From NCBI RefSeq assembly GCF_019797845.1, contig NZ_CP081864.1:2790001-2854000 (forward strand): DNA of 64,000 nucleotides, given 5' to 3'. Source of the DNA: Symbiopectobacterium purcellii. GTDB lineage: Bacteria; Pseudomonadota; Gammaproteobacteria; Enterobacterales; Enterobacteriaceae. Position 1 is the stretch's first letter. Each line of letters starts with the position of its first letter. This document shows, in pieces, positions 20,051 to 29,531 of this stretch. Made by a program: the position numbers and the translations under genes. The notes beneath the pieces are model-generated. The model made no database searches. It saw only the letters and a program-made list of their open reading frames with translations, and had not been told where the DNA came from.

Positions 20051-21274
20051 TTAACGCATGCTGACCAGCGTTTGCAGGATGGAGTCCTGCGTTTTAATGG
20101 TTTGCGCGTTAGACTGGTAGAAACGTTGGGCAACGATCATATCCACCAACTCTTTACTCATGTCGACGTTTGAGCTTTCTGTCATATTGCCCAGCAACGT
20201 GCCCACGCTCCCCACGCCCGCCTGACCGATAACCGGTTGACCGGATTTATCGGTACTGGCCCAGGTGTTATCGCCTTGAATGGACAGGCCTTCCGGGTTG
20301 GAGAAACTGGCCAATGCAATCTGGCCCAGAGGTTGGGTTCTATCGTTAGAGTATTTACCGGTGATCACACCGCCATCGCTGACGCTATAGCCGATCAGGC
20401 TACCCGGACCGTAACCATTCTGGACCGGCGCTTTGTTGCTGTTGCCGCCAAAGTTCTGCTGCACGCTGCCCGCAAAATCAAGGGTAAACGACGATGCCAG
20501 AGAGCCATCCAGTGATGGCAGAGGAATGGTGCTCGCCCCCGTAGTGGCAGTAGGATCCGCAGCTGGCGTTTGTGATATCAACGCACCACTTGACGAAAAC
20601 TCCAGGGCAATTTCAGTAAACGGCGATCCGGCCACCGAGCCATCCTGCACGTTTACGGTCCACTTGTTCGCCGCCGTTTTCTCAAAATACAGCCCGATGT
20701 TATGCGGATTACCCAAGGTATCGTAAACGGTAATGGAGCCCTTGTAGTTCGCGGTTTCACGGTTATCCGGGTCAAAAGTTTTAACGTCATCGGAGGAGTT
20801 CAGGTTGGCAACAATGGACGCTACAGTGGTCTGCTGGGCAGCCATCGGCGTTTCAGGAATCGTCAACGGTACTGGATCAGCCCCTTGCTGAACAACCGGC
20901 GGCGTGCCGACAACCGGATAGCCCGTCAGCAACATACCTTGCATATTGACAATATTACGGGTCGCACCATCCAGCGTAAACTGACCGTTACGGCTGAAAA
21001 GGACTGTACCAGCACTGTCCTGTAGGCGGAAGAAGCCGTTACCGCTGATCGCCACATCCAGCGCACGTGAGCTCGAGTTTAACGGACCGTCACCAAAATC
21101 CTGCAATGTGGAAGAGACCTTAGTCCCTAAGCCCGTACCGCCGGCAAACAAGTCGGCAAAGGCAATGGTGCCTGTTTTAAAACCCACGGTTGACGAGTTG
21201 GCAATGTTGTTACCAATGACGTCCAGTTGTTTCGATGCGGCATTCAAGCCGCTGACCGCTTGATAAAAGCTCAT
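20051..21274 (-). CDS. flgE: Flagellar hook protein FlgE
   Basis: FlgE polymerises into the hook. The 407-residue product starts MSFYQAVSGLNAASKQLDVI, has the GNNIANSSTVGFKTG rod/hook signature and ends KELVDMIVAQRFYQSNAQT..ILQTLVSMR, so both D0 helices are present. Length matches E. coli FlgE (402), showing that the neighbouring flgF loss did not create a fusion. Confidence 0.95.
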   Translation of the reverse strand: MSFYQAVSGLNAASKQLDVIGNNIANSSTVGFKTGTIAFADLFAGGTGLGTKVSSTLQDFGDGPLNSSSRALDVAISGNGFFRLQDSAGTVLFSRNGQFTLDGATRNIVNMQGMLLTGYPVVGTPPVVQQGADPVPLTIPETPMAAQQTTVASIVANLNSSDDVKTFDPDNRETANYKGSITVYDTLGNPHNIGLYFEKTAANKWTVNVQDGSVAGSPFTEIALEFSSSGALISQTPAADPTATTGASTIPLPSLDGSLASSFTLDFAGSVQQNFGGNSNKAPVQNGYGPGSLIGYSVSDGGVITGKYSNDRTQPLGQIALASFSNPEGLSIQGDNTWASTDKSGQPVIGQAGVGSVGTLLGNMTESSNVDMSKELVDMIVAQRFYQSNAQTIKTQDSILQTLVSMR

Positions 21275-21359
21275 GGTGCTCTCCGGATGAATCGGTTAAA
21301 TCATGCTTCAGAACAGGTCTCATGGTCAGCCAAATTCTGTGCGCAACGTTATTTTTCAG

Positions 21360-22040
21360 TTACAAAATCTGCCGCACGTCATCTAACGTCGCTTTGCCTT
21401 GCAGCTCCAGATCCAGCTGGGCACCAGAGTCATTGCGAACCACCCCATTAACCAGGGCATAACGTAATGGCTGTACAGTTTGTTGCGCGCCGCTGGTGCT
21501 GGCGGCAACAGTAAAGGTGTATGAACCGTCAGGCGCCGCTGTACCGTCGGTCACGTTGCCATCCCATCCCCAGGAGTGTACACCCGCAGTTTGAGCGCCA
21601 AGCTCCAGCGTGCGTACCACCTTACCGGTACTGTCGCTGATGGTGACCGTCACGTTTTCCGCGGCGCTTTCCAGCTCGAGACCAAACGGCGTGCTGGTCT
21701 CTTTGCCTACCAGAATCTCGTTACCCGGCACCATCACACCATGGCCAATCAACGATGTTGCCTGAATGGATTGGTTATTGTTGATCTGCCCGGAAATGGA
21801 CCCCAGCGTAGTATTCAGCTTCTCAATGCCGCTGACCGTGTTCAACTGCGCCAACTGACTAACCAGTTGGTTGTTGTCCATCGGGTTGGTGGGATCCTGG
21901 TTTTTTAACTGAGCGACCAGCAGCGTCAGAAATTGATTCTGAAGATCGGCACTGGTGTTTGCCGTTACTGACGTTGACGAACTGCTGCTGGTGCTGCTCG
22001 TCTTGCTGGCGGAAGTGGTATCACCAATCGTGACCGACAT
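21360..22040 (-). CDS. flgD: Hook assembly scaffold FlgD
   Basis: FlgD is the cap on which hook subunits assemble and is needed for hook elongation. The start at 22040 gives MSVTIGDTT; a second in-frame ATG lies two codons upstream (22046). After a Ser/Thr-rich linker comes LQNQFLTLLVAQLKNQDPTN, the invariant FlgD signature, then the Ig-like domain ending KATLDDVRQIL. Length (226 residues) is normal. Confidence 0.94.
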   Translation of the reverse strand: MSVTIGDTTSASKTSSTSSSSSTSVTANTSADLQNQFLTLLVAQLKNQDPTNPMDNNQLVSQLAQLNTVSGIEKLNTTLGSISGQINNNQSIQATSLIGHGVMVPGNEILVGKETSTPFGLELESAAENVTVTISDSTGKVVRTLELGAQTAGVHSWGWDGNVTDGTAAPDGSYTFTVAASTSGAQQTVQPLRYALVNGVVRNDSGAQLDLELQGKATLDDVRQIL

Positions 22041-22057
22041 ATGCACGTATCTCCCGG

Positions 22058-22462
22058 TTATTGTCCGATAGTCAATGTTTTCAACATCATCGTTTTGGTG
22101 GTATTAAGCACCTCAACGTTGGCCTGATAACTGCGTGATGCAGAAATGGTGTTGACCATCTCTGCAACCGGATCTACGTTTGGCATACGCACATAACCTT
22201 GTCCATCGGCCAACGGATTACCGGGTTCATACACCAGACGCGCGGGTGACGTGTCTTCGATGACATTTGCCACCCTCACGCCCCCGGTTGCCTGCCCTGC
22301 GGGTGCTGCTACCTCGAACACCACCTGCTTGGCGCGATAGGGCTGCCCATCTGGACCGGTCACGCTGTCTGCGTTAGCCAGGTTACTGGCGCTGACGTTT
22401 AAACGCTGAGATTGCGCGGAGAGCGCGGAACCGGAAATATCAAATATGCTTAGCAGTGACAT
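22058..22462 (-). CDS. flgC: Proximal rod protein FlgC
   Basis: FlgC is a proximal rod subunit. The 134-residue product starts [20 protein letters not shown] with the [10 protein letters not shown] motif and ends with the helix [20 protein letters not shown]. It is preceded by flgB and followed by flgD in the usual order. Intact. Confidence 0.95.
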   Translation of the reverse strand: MSLLSIFDISGSALSAQSQRLNVSASNLANADSVTGPDGQPYRAKQVVFEVAAPAGQATGGVRVANVIEDTSPARLVYEPGNPLADGQGYVRMPNVDPVAEMVNTISASRSYQANVEVLNTTKTMMLKTLTIGQ

Positions 22463-22493
22463 AACGACTTAGCCTCCTCTTCCATCGCTCTCA

Positions 22494-22910
22494 TTACGAG
22501 CCTGATTGCAGTACGGACATCATGCCTTTAATCTGACCGCCTAAAACGGTAAGACTGGTTTGATATTTCAGGCTGTTGTCGGCAAAATTGGTACGTTCGC
22601 GATCCATATCCACCGTGTTGCCATCCAGCGCAGGTTGATCGGGAACGCGGTACAGCATATCCAGCTCTGGTGGCTGAAAATTCTGTGCTGGAATATGGCG
22701 AGTGGAGGTGGTTTTCAACGCAATACCTGTGCCGTCCACTCTGCCTTGATCCATCACTTTATTGAGTTGGCTGGCAAAATCGATATCTCGTGCCTGATAG
22801 CCGGGCGTGTCAGCATTGGCGATATTCGCCGCCAGGATTTCCTGTCGTTGGGCACGCAGATTCAACGCTTCTTGTTGAAACCGGAATGAGGCGTCAAGTT
22901 TGTCAAGCAT
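22494..22910 (-). CDS. flgB: Proximal rod protein FlgB
   Basis: FlgB is the first rod protein above FliE. The start at 22910 ([20 protein letters not shown]) matches E. coli FlgB exactly in register and length (138 residues); a longer in-frame extension to 22970 is not conserved. Motifs: [20 protein letters not shown] and a C-terminal [15 protein letters not shown]. It heads the flgBCDE(F)GHIJKL operon, divergent from flgA. Confidence 0.95.
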   Translation of the reverse strand: MLDKLDASFRFQQEALNLRAQRQEILAANIANADTPGYQARDIDFASQLNKVMDQGRVDGTGIALKTTSTRHIPAQNFQPPELDMLYRVPDQPALDGNTVDMDRERTNFADNSLKYQTSLTVLGGQIKGMMSVLQSGS

Positions 22911-23062
22911 GCTCCCTCCGCAAATGAGAATTTGGAGTGGGTAGGATAATTCCGATTCTGATAACGTCATCGCGAGAATAAGCGCAAAATGCGACGCTAT
23001 TTGTTGCCTTAAGCCGCCCCCAAGAGCTTTACACTAGGCAGGGCCGTGATTATCAAGAGGTG
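22911..23062. promoter_or_regulatory. flgB/flgA divergent promoter region
   Basis: This 152-bp space separates the divergent flgB operon and flgA and is where FlhDC-dependent class 2 promoters lie in enterobacteria. I did not find boxes clear enough to give exact positions. A GGAGG-type site overlaps the flgB leader (GGAGGGAGC just before its start). Confidence 0.5.
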
Positions 23063-23740
23063 ATGTCAGTGAAAACCAAGTTTTACTCTCTCTTTTTTGC
23101 ATTACTGACCAGCCTGATCGGGGGGGTAAACGTCGCTGCTGCTGCCGATTTGCAGGCGCAGCTCGAGCAGTTTTTTCATGCCCGCTTCCCTGACCAGCAG
23201 ACCAGCCTTGCGGTAGAGATTAAAACGCCACAAGAACAATGGCCCCAGTGCGCAGCGCCGGTGCTGGCGCTAGCGAACAATACCCGCGTATGGGGTAACG
23301 TCAGCGTCTCCGTGCGCTGTGGCGAGCAGCGCCGCTTCATTCAGGCGGAAGTTCAGGTAACGGGACATTATCTGGTCAGCGCCCGCCCGTTGCGGCGCGG
23401 CGTTACGTTGGCAGCGGCCGATCTGCGCCAATCCACGGGACGATTGGATCTCCTGCCACCGCTCGCCTTGTTGCTCCCCAAAGAGGCCATGGGTGCGGTA
23501 TTATTGCGCGACCTGCCTCCCGGCCAACCGCTCACCAGTGCGATGCTGCGTCGCGCCTGGGTGGTCAAGTCTGGCCAAACGGTGCAGGTGCTGGCACAGG
23601 GCGTGGGTTTTAGCATCAACAGCGAAGGGAAAGCGATGGGCAACGCCGCTGCCGGACAATCGGTGCGCGTGCGCGTGGCATCAGGACAAATTGTCAGTGG
23701 CATTGCAGGTGAAGACGGTGTTATTTATATTGCGCAATAA
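23063..23740 (+). CDS. flgA: P-ring assembly chaperone FlgA
   Basis: FlgA is a periplasmic chaperone needed for P-ring formation. It has a Sec signal (FYSLFFALLTSLIGGVNVAAAA) and the SAF-like C-terminal domain (QSTGRLDLL, then VVKSGQTVQVLAQGVGFSIN). I use ATG 23063; a GTG at 23060 and a GTG at 23072 are possible alternatives because AAGAGG (23055-23060) sits close to the first ones. The 225-residue product is intact. Confidence 0.93.
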   Translation: MSVKTKFYSLFFALLTSLIGGVNVAAAADLQAQLEQFFHARFPDQQTSLAVEIKTPQEQWPQCAAPVLALANNTRVWGNVSVSVRCGEQRRFIQAEVQVTGHYLVSARPLRRGVTLAAADLRQSTGRLDLLPPLALLLPKEAMGAVLLRDLPPGQPLTSAMLRRAWVVKSGQTVQVLAQGVGFSINSEGKAMGNAAAGQSVRVRVASGQIVSGIAGEDGVIYIAQ

Positions 23741-23745
23741 TAAAT

Positions 23746-23772
23746 TAAAGTATTTGCCGTTGTTGCCGATGA
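23746..23772 (+). promoter_or_regulatory. Sigma-28 (FliA) promoter of flgM
   Basis: TAAAGTAT at 23746-23753, an 11-bp spacer, then GCCGATGA at 23765-23772. This closely matches the flagellar class 3 consensus TAAAGTTT-N11-GCCGATAA. It would drive flgMN after hook completion. Confidence 0.85.
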
Positions 23773-23886
23773 TACAAGCAGAGTAAATTTTGCGTCGCCC
23801 CTTCCTTTCGTGTGGCGTTTATGTAAACCTGAGTGGAATCAGGTTATTATTTAACCTTTTGACACCTCATTTTAGAGGGTAACATT

Positions 23887-24183
23887 ATGAGCATTGAACG
23901 CACCCAGCCGCTGAAGCCCGTTAGTCAAGTACAGTCTCGCGATGCCAGTGAAGCGAGGAAGCAAAAACGTGTGCAGACGCCTGCGCAGAGCGAAGTGGCC
24001 GGGACCCAGGTTAAGCTGAGCGACGCACAAGCGCGTTTAATGCAGCCTGGCACGCAAGATATCGATATGAACCGCGTGGAAACGCTGAAGCAAGCGATCC
24101 GTGATGGTTCTTTGCAGATTGATGCGGGTAAAATCGCGGATGCGCTGATTAAAGATACTCAAGACTTCTTAGCGAATAATTGA
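23887..24183 (+). CDS. flgM: Anti-sigma-28 factor FlgM
   Basis: FlgM binds sigma-28 (FliA) and blocks filament genes until it is exported through the finished hook. The 98-residue product starts MSIERTQPLKPVSQVQSRDA and has the conserved sigma-binding C-terminal half (TQVKLSDAQARLM, then VETLKQAIRDGSLQID and IADALIKDTQDFL). The gene is intact with a good ribosome site (AGAGGG). In a cell with no working hook, FlgM could not be exported and would hold sigma-28 off permanently (inference). Confidence 0.95.
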   Translation: MSIERTQPLKPVSQVQSRDASEARKQKRVQTPAQSEVAGTQVKLSDAQARLMQPGTQDIDMNRVETLKQAIRDGSLQIDAGKIADALIKDTQDFLANN

Positions 24184-24188
24184 TACTT

Positions 24189-24626
24189 ATGGAAAAATTG
24201 CAAGCAACCCTCGATGCGGTTCTGGAGAACCTGAACCAATTGAGCGGTATTTTATCTGAAGAGCAAACTTTGCTCTGCGCGGGTCATATCAACAGTGTTG
24301 CACTACAGAAAGTCACTGATATCAAAAGTGCTACGCTAGCGACGGTGCAATACCTTGATAAAAACCGGCAAGAAATTGAAGTGCGCTTGCAACTTCAGGC
24401 TCCCTATGAGGCCGATACCGAACTGTTCGAGCGTTGGCAAGCGATTCAGACACTCACCGCTCGCTTGCACGACATGAACAAGCACAACGGTATGCTGTTA
24501 AACCAACATATCAGTTATACAAATGAAGCCATTGCCATATTGAAACCGCGCCACGGTCAGAGCCTGTATGGACCTGACGGACAATCGGCGGGATTGGTGA
24601 TGGGTGGTAGGAAAATCAATCTCTAG
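24189..24626 (+). CDS. flgN: FlgK/FlgL export chaperone FlgN
   Basis: FlgN is the cytosolic chaperone for the junction proteins FlgK and FlgL. The start at 24189 gives MEKLQATLDAVLENLNQL; a TTG three codons upstream overlaps the flgM stop and is less likely. The helical product of about 145 residues has the usual MNKHNGMLL and LYGPDGQS blocks. It is co-transcribed with flgM and convergent with flhE (23 bp apart). Confidence 0.93.
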   Translation: MEKLQATLDAVLENLNQLSGILSEEQTLLCAGHINSVALQKVTDIKSATLATVQYLDKNRQEIEVRLQLQAPYEADTELFERWQAIQTLTARLHDMNKHNGMLLNQHISYTNEAIAILKPRHGQSLYGPDGQSAGLVMGGRKINL

Positions 24627-24649
24627 CGCTACCTCTTGCGCATAACCCA

Positions 24650-25063
24650 TCATTCATAATTAACAGCGATCTCGACTTGCCTTATGTCTATCGGGCGATA
24701 AACACGCCCTTTCCCTTCCAGAAAATAGGTAAAGCGGAATTCACTGGTGGCAGGTAGCCCTCGGAAAGCTTGGGTTGCTCCACTGCCGCCTTCAATGTCT
24801 ACGCAGCGCTGCACGGTGCACAGTTTAACGCGCAAACCAGGATCGTATATCCCATCAACGGTATAACGCCAATAAACCACAGTGATTGAATTTTGCGGGT
24901 TGCCCCCCTGAACGGGCGTTGGTGCCAGAGGTGCCGAGTTAAACAGCTGACCGCGATAAGTCAACGTCACTCCGGTTTTACTGGCATTCCATCCGCCTTG
25001 CCCTGCAGAAACAGCCAAGGGCACAAGCAGTACGGCCAACACTGAAAATCGTTTCAAGATCAC
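24650..25063 (-). CDS. flhE: Flagellar protein FlhE
   Basis: FlhE is a periplasmic protein that in Salmonella prevents proton leakage through the export apparatus. It has a signal peptide (MILKRFSVLAVLLVPLAVSA), then the GGWNASKTGVTLTYRGQLF region and two cysteines (CTVQRC) matching E. coli FlhE (130 residues; here 137). The start overlaps the flhA stop (ATGA), the normal flhBAE arrangement. Intact. Confidence 0.92.
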   Translation of the reverse strand: MILKRFSVLAVLLVPLAVSAGQGGWNASKTGVTLTYRGQLFNSAPLAPTPVQGGNPQNSITVVYWRYTVDGIYDPGLRVKLCTVQRCVDIEGGSGATQAFRGLPATSEFRFTYFLEGKGRVYRPIDIRQVEIAVNYE

Positions 25064-26488
25064 TGCGTCTCCCCAATCATCGCGGTCATCCTTATCTGGC
25101 GACTGTCGCTGATTTCAAGATTGGACAGCACCGCCATCTGCGGCAAACTGCGATGCAAAAAGCGCGCTAACAGACCGCGCAACGCATGGTTGACCAACAG
25201 TACCGGCGGAGCCCCCAGCATTTCCTGACGACTGAGTGCCTGCTTAGCCTGCACCAACAGGCGATCGGCCAATCCTGGCTCCAGACCGCCTCCGCCTTGC
25301 AGCGCTTGCAGTAAAATACGCTCCAGCGAGCTATCCAAACCAATCACTTGCAACTCGCCTTCCCCCGGAAACCATTGTTGGGTGATAGCACGGCCCAAGG
25401 CAACGCGTACTACGGTGGTGAGTTCATAAGGATCCGGTTGAACCGGTGCATGTTCGGCCAGCGTTTCAATAATGCTACGCATATCGCGTATAGACACTTT
25501 CTCTTTAAGCAGATTTTGCAACACCTTGTGCAAGGTGGTCAGTGTAACAACGCCAGGGATCAAATCTTCGGTCAGCTTCGGCATTTCCTGCGAAACGCGT
25601 TCCATCAGTTGCTGCGCTTCCTGACGACCAAACAGCTCGCTCGCATAGAGACCAATCAGGTGATTAAGGTGTGTGACCACCACGGTGCTCGCTTCCACTA
25701 CCGTATAGCCTTGCGTCTGCGCTTGTTCCTTCAATACACCTTCAATCCACACGGCCGGCAGGCCAAAGGCGGGATCTTGTGTCTTGTCACCCGGTAACTC
25801 GCCAAACGCATTCCCGGGGTTAATCGCCATCCAGCGACCAGGATAGGCTTCACCGTGCCCCACTTCTACACCCTTCATCAGGATGCGGTAGCTGGCAGGC
25901 GGCAATTCCATGTTGTCGCGAATGTGCACCACTGGTGGCAGAAAACCCATCTCTTGCGCAAATTTTTTGCGAATACTGCGAATGCGCCCCAACAACTCGC
26001 CATCCTGCTGGTGATCGACCATCGGAATCAGCCGGTAGCCAACCTCCATGCCCAGCGGATCTTCTAATTGCACATCAGACCAGGTAGCTTCAATGATCTT
26101 CGGCTTCTCATGCTGTTGTGGCTCAGCCCCTACGGCAGGCGCCGTGTTTTCCCGCTGCTTCATCCACCAAGCCAATCCCAGCAACGCGGCGGTGAACAGC
26201 AGGAACACAAAGTTAGGCATGCCCGGCACCATACCGATGAGCCCCAGCACTGCCGCACTCAGAATCATAACCCGTGGGTTGTTGAATAACTGGGTGACCA
26301 TCTGCTGACCAACATCCTGGTCAGTGCTAACGCGCGTCACTATTACACCCGCCGCCGTGGAGATGACCAACGCCGGTATCTGGGCAACCAGACCATCACC
26401 GATGGTCAGCAGCGTATAGCTTTCTGCCGCTTGCCCCATCGGCATATTGTGTTGTACCACCCCAACCAACAGTGCCACACGAAGGGGA
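25060..26488 (-). pseudogene. flhA: Flagellar export gate protein FlhA, N-terminal third missing
   Basis: FlhA is the nonameric gate that receives export substrates. From VALLVGVVQHNMPMGQAAES onward the frame matches E. coli FlhA to the end (about 475 of 692 residues), including the last membrane segments and the whole cytoplasmic domain (GYRLIPMVD.., IRKKFAQEMGFLPPVVHIRD). About 217 N-terminal residues with most membrane helices and the FHIPEP signature are missing. Upstream codons are out-of-frame reading of the EamA gene, whose stop is at 26496-26498. The breakpoint is about 26475-26495. A peptide could start at an ATG inside EamA, but it would not be a gate. Confidence 0.93.
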
Positions 26489-26495
26489 TATCCGC

Positions 26496-27434
26496 TTATT
26501 TTTTCTGGGGAACCCGGTTTACCAACCCAATCCCCAGGCACACCAGCACCAAAGCAGCAGCATAGCGCCACTCAAGAATGCTCTCATCGAGAAACAGCGC
26601 AGAGAGTACGGCACCAGCAATCGGGATTAAGAAATTGAAAGGGGCGACAGTACCGACCTTGTTATATTTTAACAGCTGGCTCCACAGCGCGAAGGTGACC
26701 GATGAAAGTAATACCAGATAAAAAAGAATCAGGACAGAATTCCAACCATGGACACTCAGTGAGCCACCGCTGGAATAGCCCGTCAGGGTAAGGATGATAC
26801 CGCCAACCGCCAGCTGATACCCTGTCATGACAATAGGATCCATAGTTTGAGAAATACGCTTTCCATAAATTGTTGCCGCTGACAAAATAAATGCAGCAAT
26901 CACAACAAAACCATCACCCATTAGTGTAAAACTGAAATCATCAAGCCCTTTTATATTAACAATCGTGACGCCTAAAAAACCCAACAAGCAACCCAATGCT
27001 TTATTCGGTGTTATTTTATCATTAGCATAAATACAGTGTGCAATCAGTACGCTAAAAAATGTACTGGTGGCATTCATAATAGACCCTTTTACCCCTGTGG
27101 TATAAGCGAGTCCAATATAAAAGAAGATATACTGCAACGTGGTTTGCGTGACCCCGAGCACCGCCAATTGCCGAATTTGCCCTGGCTTAAACCGCGCAAT
27201 CGCCTTACCACTTACCAGCGCCAACAGCAGCAGCAACACACCCGCCAGCACGAAGCGATAACCGGCGAACACCAGCTTTGAGGCGATGTCTCCCTCCGCA
27301 ATCAGGAACAAGGCATAGCCATTTTTGATGGCCGGATAGGCGCTTCCCCACAACAGGCAACAAAGTGTTGCCAGCGCAAAGACTATTTTTTCATTGGTAA
27401 AAAATGTGGTTGTATTCTTCAAAAAAGACTCCAA
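26496..27434 (-). CDS. EamA/DMT family transporter
   Basis: The 312-residue protein has ten hydrophobic segments in two EamA repeats, the first with LCCLLWGSAYPAIKNGYALF, the second with AAFILSAATIYGKRIS and PFNFLIPIAGAVLSALFLDE, typical of drug/metabolite (RhaT-like) exporters of the inner membrane. Substrate unknown. The gene is complete and ends a few bases from the truncated flhA, in the position where flhB and the chemotaxis genes would normally begin. It is therefore foreign to the flagellar cluster and marks the far side of a rearrangement. Confidence 0.9.
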   Translation of the reverse strand: MESFLKNTTTFFTNEKIVFALATLCCLLWGSAYPAIKNGYALFLIAEGDIASKLVFAGYRFVLAGVLLLLLALVSGKAIARFKPGQIRQLAVLGVTQTTLQYIFFYIGLAYTTGVKGSIMNATSTFFSVLIAHCIYANDKITPNKALGCLLGFLGVTIVNIKGLDDFSFTLMGDGFVVIAAFILSAATIYGKRISQTMDPIVMTGYQLAVGGIILTLTGYSSGGSLSVHGWNSVLILFYLVLLSSVTFALWSQLLKYNKVGTVAPFNFLIPIAGAVLSALFLDESILEWRYAAALVLVCLGIGLVNRVPQKK

Positions 27435-27753
27435 TAGAAACAGCCCACTGATACAATAAAAGTAGGCAGATCGGCATTTATTTTTTCACAACAAAAATTT
27501 TTACAACGACGTTACGAAATTCCACAAGCTACTTTATCAGCAACCAAAATGAAAATACGTTTTAAAAAGCAAAAATTGTGATCGAGATCCCGACGACTAC
27601 AATTAAGATTTTTCACTATATGCCGATTATCTTTTATATTGGTTGTCACTAAAAGGAACACTCGTTGTTACTGTAAGGGTGCTGAATACCAAAGATGCGT
27701 GATGTGTCTTGTTGTTTGGTAAATTGTAATCACTTTTCCTGAAAAATGAGCGA
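27435..27753. promoter_or_regulatory. EamA/chemoreceptor divergent space with sigma-28-like site
   Basis: This AT-rich 319-bp gap separates the divergent transporter and chemoreceptor genes. At 27604-27629 TAAGATTT, 10 bp, then GCCGATTA resembles a sigma-28 promoter directed at the chemoreceptor; the spacer is one base short of the usual 11, so the call is tentative. Nothing else is recognised. Confidence 0.45.
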
Positions 27754-29475
27754 ATGGACATGAAAATAACTTCACAATCTGAACAGCAGGGGAAAACAGG
27801 TGTGTTGAATAATTTACGCTTAGTGCCTTTATTCGTCATCATTCTTGGTGGCATCATGTTGATGTTTGCCTTGTCGATAGGGACTTCCAGCTATTTTCTG
27901 GCACGCAGCAATCAATACCTCGCCGACGTCACGCAAGAGATCGACGTGCGCATGGGGCTTTCCAACAGTTCCAATCACCTACGATCTGCGCGTTTGCTCC
28001 TGATTCAGGCGTCTTCCGCTGCGCGTATTGGTGATTCTGCAGTCTACAATGACAACCTGAAGCAAGCAGCACAACGCGTTGAGCAATCAAGAAAAGCCTT
28101 TGAACTGTACGAAAATCGCCCGATAAAAACCGAATATGACTCTTCGCTTGATACCGGATTAACCAAAGCTTATCAGGACTATATCAAGCAAGGTATCGAG
28201 CCCATGATGGCATCGGCAAAGGACGGCCTGTTTGAAGAGGTTCTGAGTCATGAGGCTGAAGAAGTTCGCGTTCTTGATGCTAACTATAACAAACCGCTGC
28301 TGGATGCGGTCGCTTACCGCACCGAGCGTGCACAGCAACTCAATAAGATAGCAACAGAGAACGCCACCTTAGGGTATGCCTTGATGGGTGCCAGCTTTGG
28401 TATCGCCCTGTTGCTCTCGTTGCTGACCTTTACGTTCCTGCGCGGCGCCGTGATCCGCCCGATGAACGCATTGGTAGCGCGGATTCAACGCATTGCTCAG
28501 GGCGATCTCACGCAGCACTCAGTGAACTACGGCTCGAATGAAATCGGCACGTTAGGCAATAATGTGCAACACATGCAGGCCTCACTGGTCAACACGGTCG
28601 CCACCGTACGTGAAAGCGCAGATTCCATTTATCAGGGTTCAACCGAAATCTCTTCTGGCAACACGGACCTGTCATCTCGCACGGAGCAGCAGGCTGCCGC
28701 GTTAGAACAAACGGCCGCCAGCATGGAACAGTTGACAGCAACCGTTAAGCAGAACTCCGAAAACGCACACCACGCCAGCCAGTTGGCAGCCAACGCCTCC
28801 AATAAAGCCAAGCAAGGGGGCAATATCGTTTCTAATGTGATTGAAACAATGGACAGCATTTCCGGCAGTTCGCGCAAGATTTCTGAAATCACCAACGTGA
28901 TTAACAGTATCGCCTTCCAGACCAATATTCTGGCGTTGAACGCTGCCGTTGAAGCCGCACGTGCCGGTGAACAAGGTCGTGGCTTTGCCGTGGTCGCCAG
29001 CGAAGTTCGTAGTCTGGCGCAACGCAGTGCGCAGGCGGCAAAAGAGATTGAAACATTAATCTCTGAATCGGTATCGCTGGTGAGCAGCGGTTCGACGCTT
29101 GTCGATCAGGCGGGACAAACCATGAAAGAGATTGTTGATGCCGTTACCAATGTGACCGACATCATGGGGGAGATTGCCTCCGCGTCTGACGAACAAAGCC
29201 GTGGTATTGGTCAGGTGGGACAAGCGATTGCCGAGATGGACAGCGTCACGCAGCAAAACGCCGCGTTAGTGCAAGAAGCTACGGCTGCCGCCGCTTCGCT
29301 CGAAGAACAAGCTGCTCTGCTGACACGCGCCGTGGCCGTGTTCAAATTACAAGAACAGCGTGCAACGCCGACACCCGCGTCATACACGCTGGCATCAGCC
29401 AAAAGCGCACCAGCAGCACTGCCTCTCGGAAATAAAAAAGCCACTAACAGCAGCGAGCATTGGGAAACCTTCTAA
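27754..29475 (+). CDS. Methyl-accepting chemotaxis protein
   Basis: The 573-residue receptor has a membrane segment near residue 28-50, a periplasmic four-helix-type sensor, a second membrane segment near 207-228, a HAMP domain ([19 protein letters not shown]) and a full signalling hairpin with the invariant tip [20 protein letters not shown]. The last five residues HWETF fit the xWxxF tether for CheR/CheB. The architecture is that of Tsr/Tar. Ligand unknown. No che genes lie in the window; with the flagellum broken it may be functionless or serve another pathway. Confidence 0.93.
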   Translation: MDMKITSQSEQQGKTGVLNNLRLVPLFVIILGGIMLMFALSIGTSSYFLARSNQYLADVTQEIDVRMGLSNSSNHLRSARLLLIQASSAARIGDSAVYNDNLKQAAQRVEQSRKAFELYENRPIKTEYDSSLDTGLTKAYQDYIKQGIEPMMASAKDGLFEEVLSHEAEEVRVLDANYNKPLLDAVAYRTERAQQLNKIATENATLGYALMGASFGIALLLSLLTFTFLRGAVIRPMNALVARIQRIAQGDLTQHSVNYGSNEIGTLGNNVQHMQASLVNTVATVRESADSIYQGSTEISSGNTDLSSRTEQQAAALEQTAASMEQLTATVKQNSENAHHASQLAANASNKAKQGGNIVSNVIETMDSISGSSRKISEITNVINSIAFQTNILALNAAVEAARAGEQGRGFAVVASEVRSLAQRSAQAAKEIETLISESVSLVSSGSTLVDQAGQTMKEIVDAVTNVTDIMGEIASASDEQSRGIGQVGQAIAEMDSVTQQNAALVQEATAAAASLEEQAALLTRAVAVFKLQEQRATPTPASYTLASAKSAPAALPLGNKKATNSSEHWETF

Positions 29476-29490
29476 CCGCTGACTGACCGG

Positions 29491-29512
29491 GCAGGTCTGC
29501 TTGCAGACCTGC
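29491..29512. terminator. Hairpin after the chemoreceptor gene
   Basis: GCAGGTCTGC and its exact complement are separated by TT, giving a strong stem between the convergent chemoreceptor and dsrB genes. No T-run follows, so it may be a transcript-end stabiliser rather than a classic terminator. Confidence 0.5.
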
Positions 29513-29531
29513 TCGACTAGCGATGCGCGCC

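Noticed and set aside
26496..26571. FlhA initiating at the ATG at 26571
   Set aside because: Those codons are the out-of-frame 3' end of the EamA gene and give a Cys/Gly-rich non-conserved peptide.
29491..29512. Small RNA gene in the chemoreceptor-dsrB gap
   Set aside because: Only a palindromic stem of 22 nt with no promoter or T-run; the DsrA sRNA known near E. coli dsrB is not recognisable.
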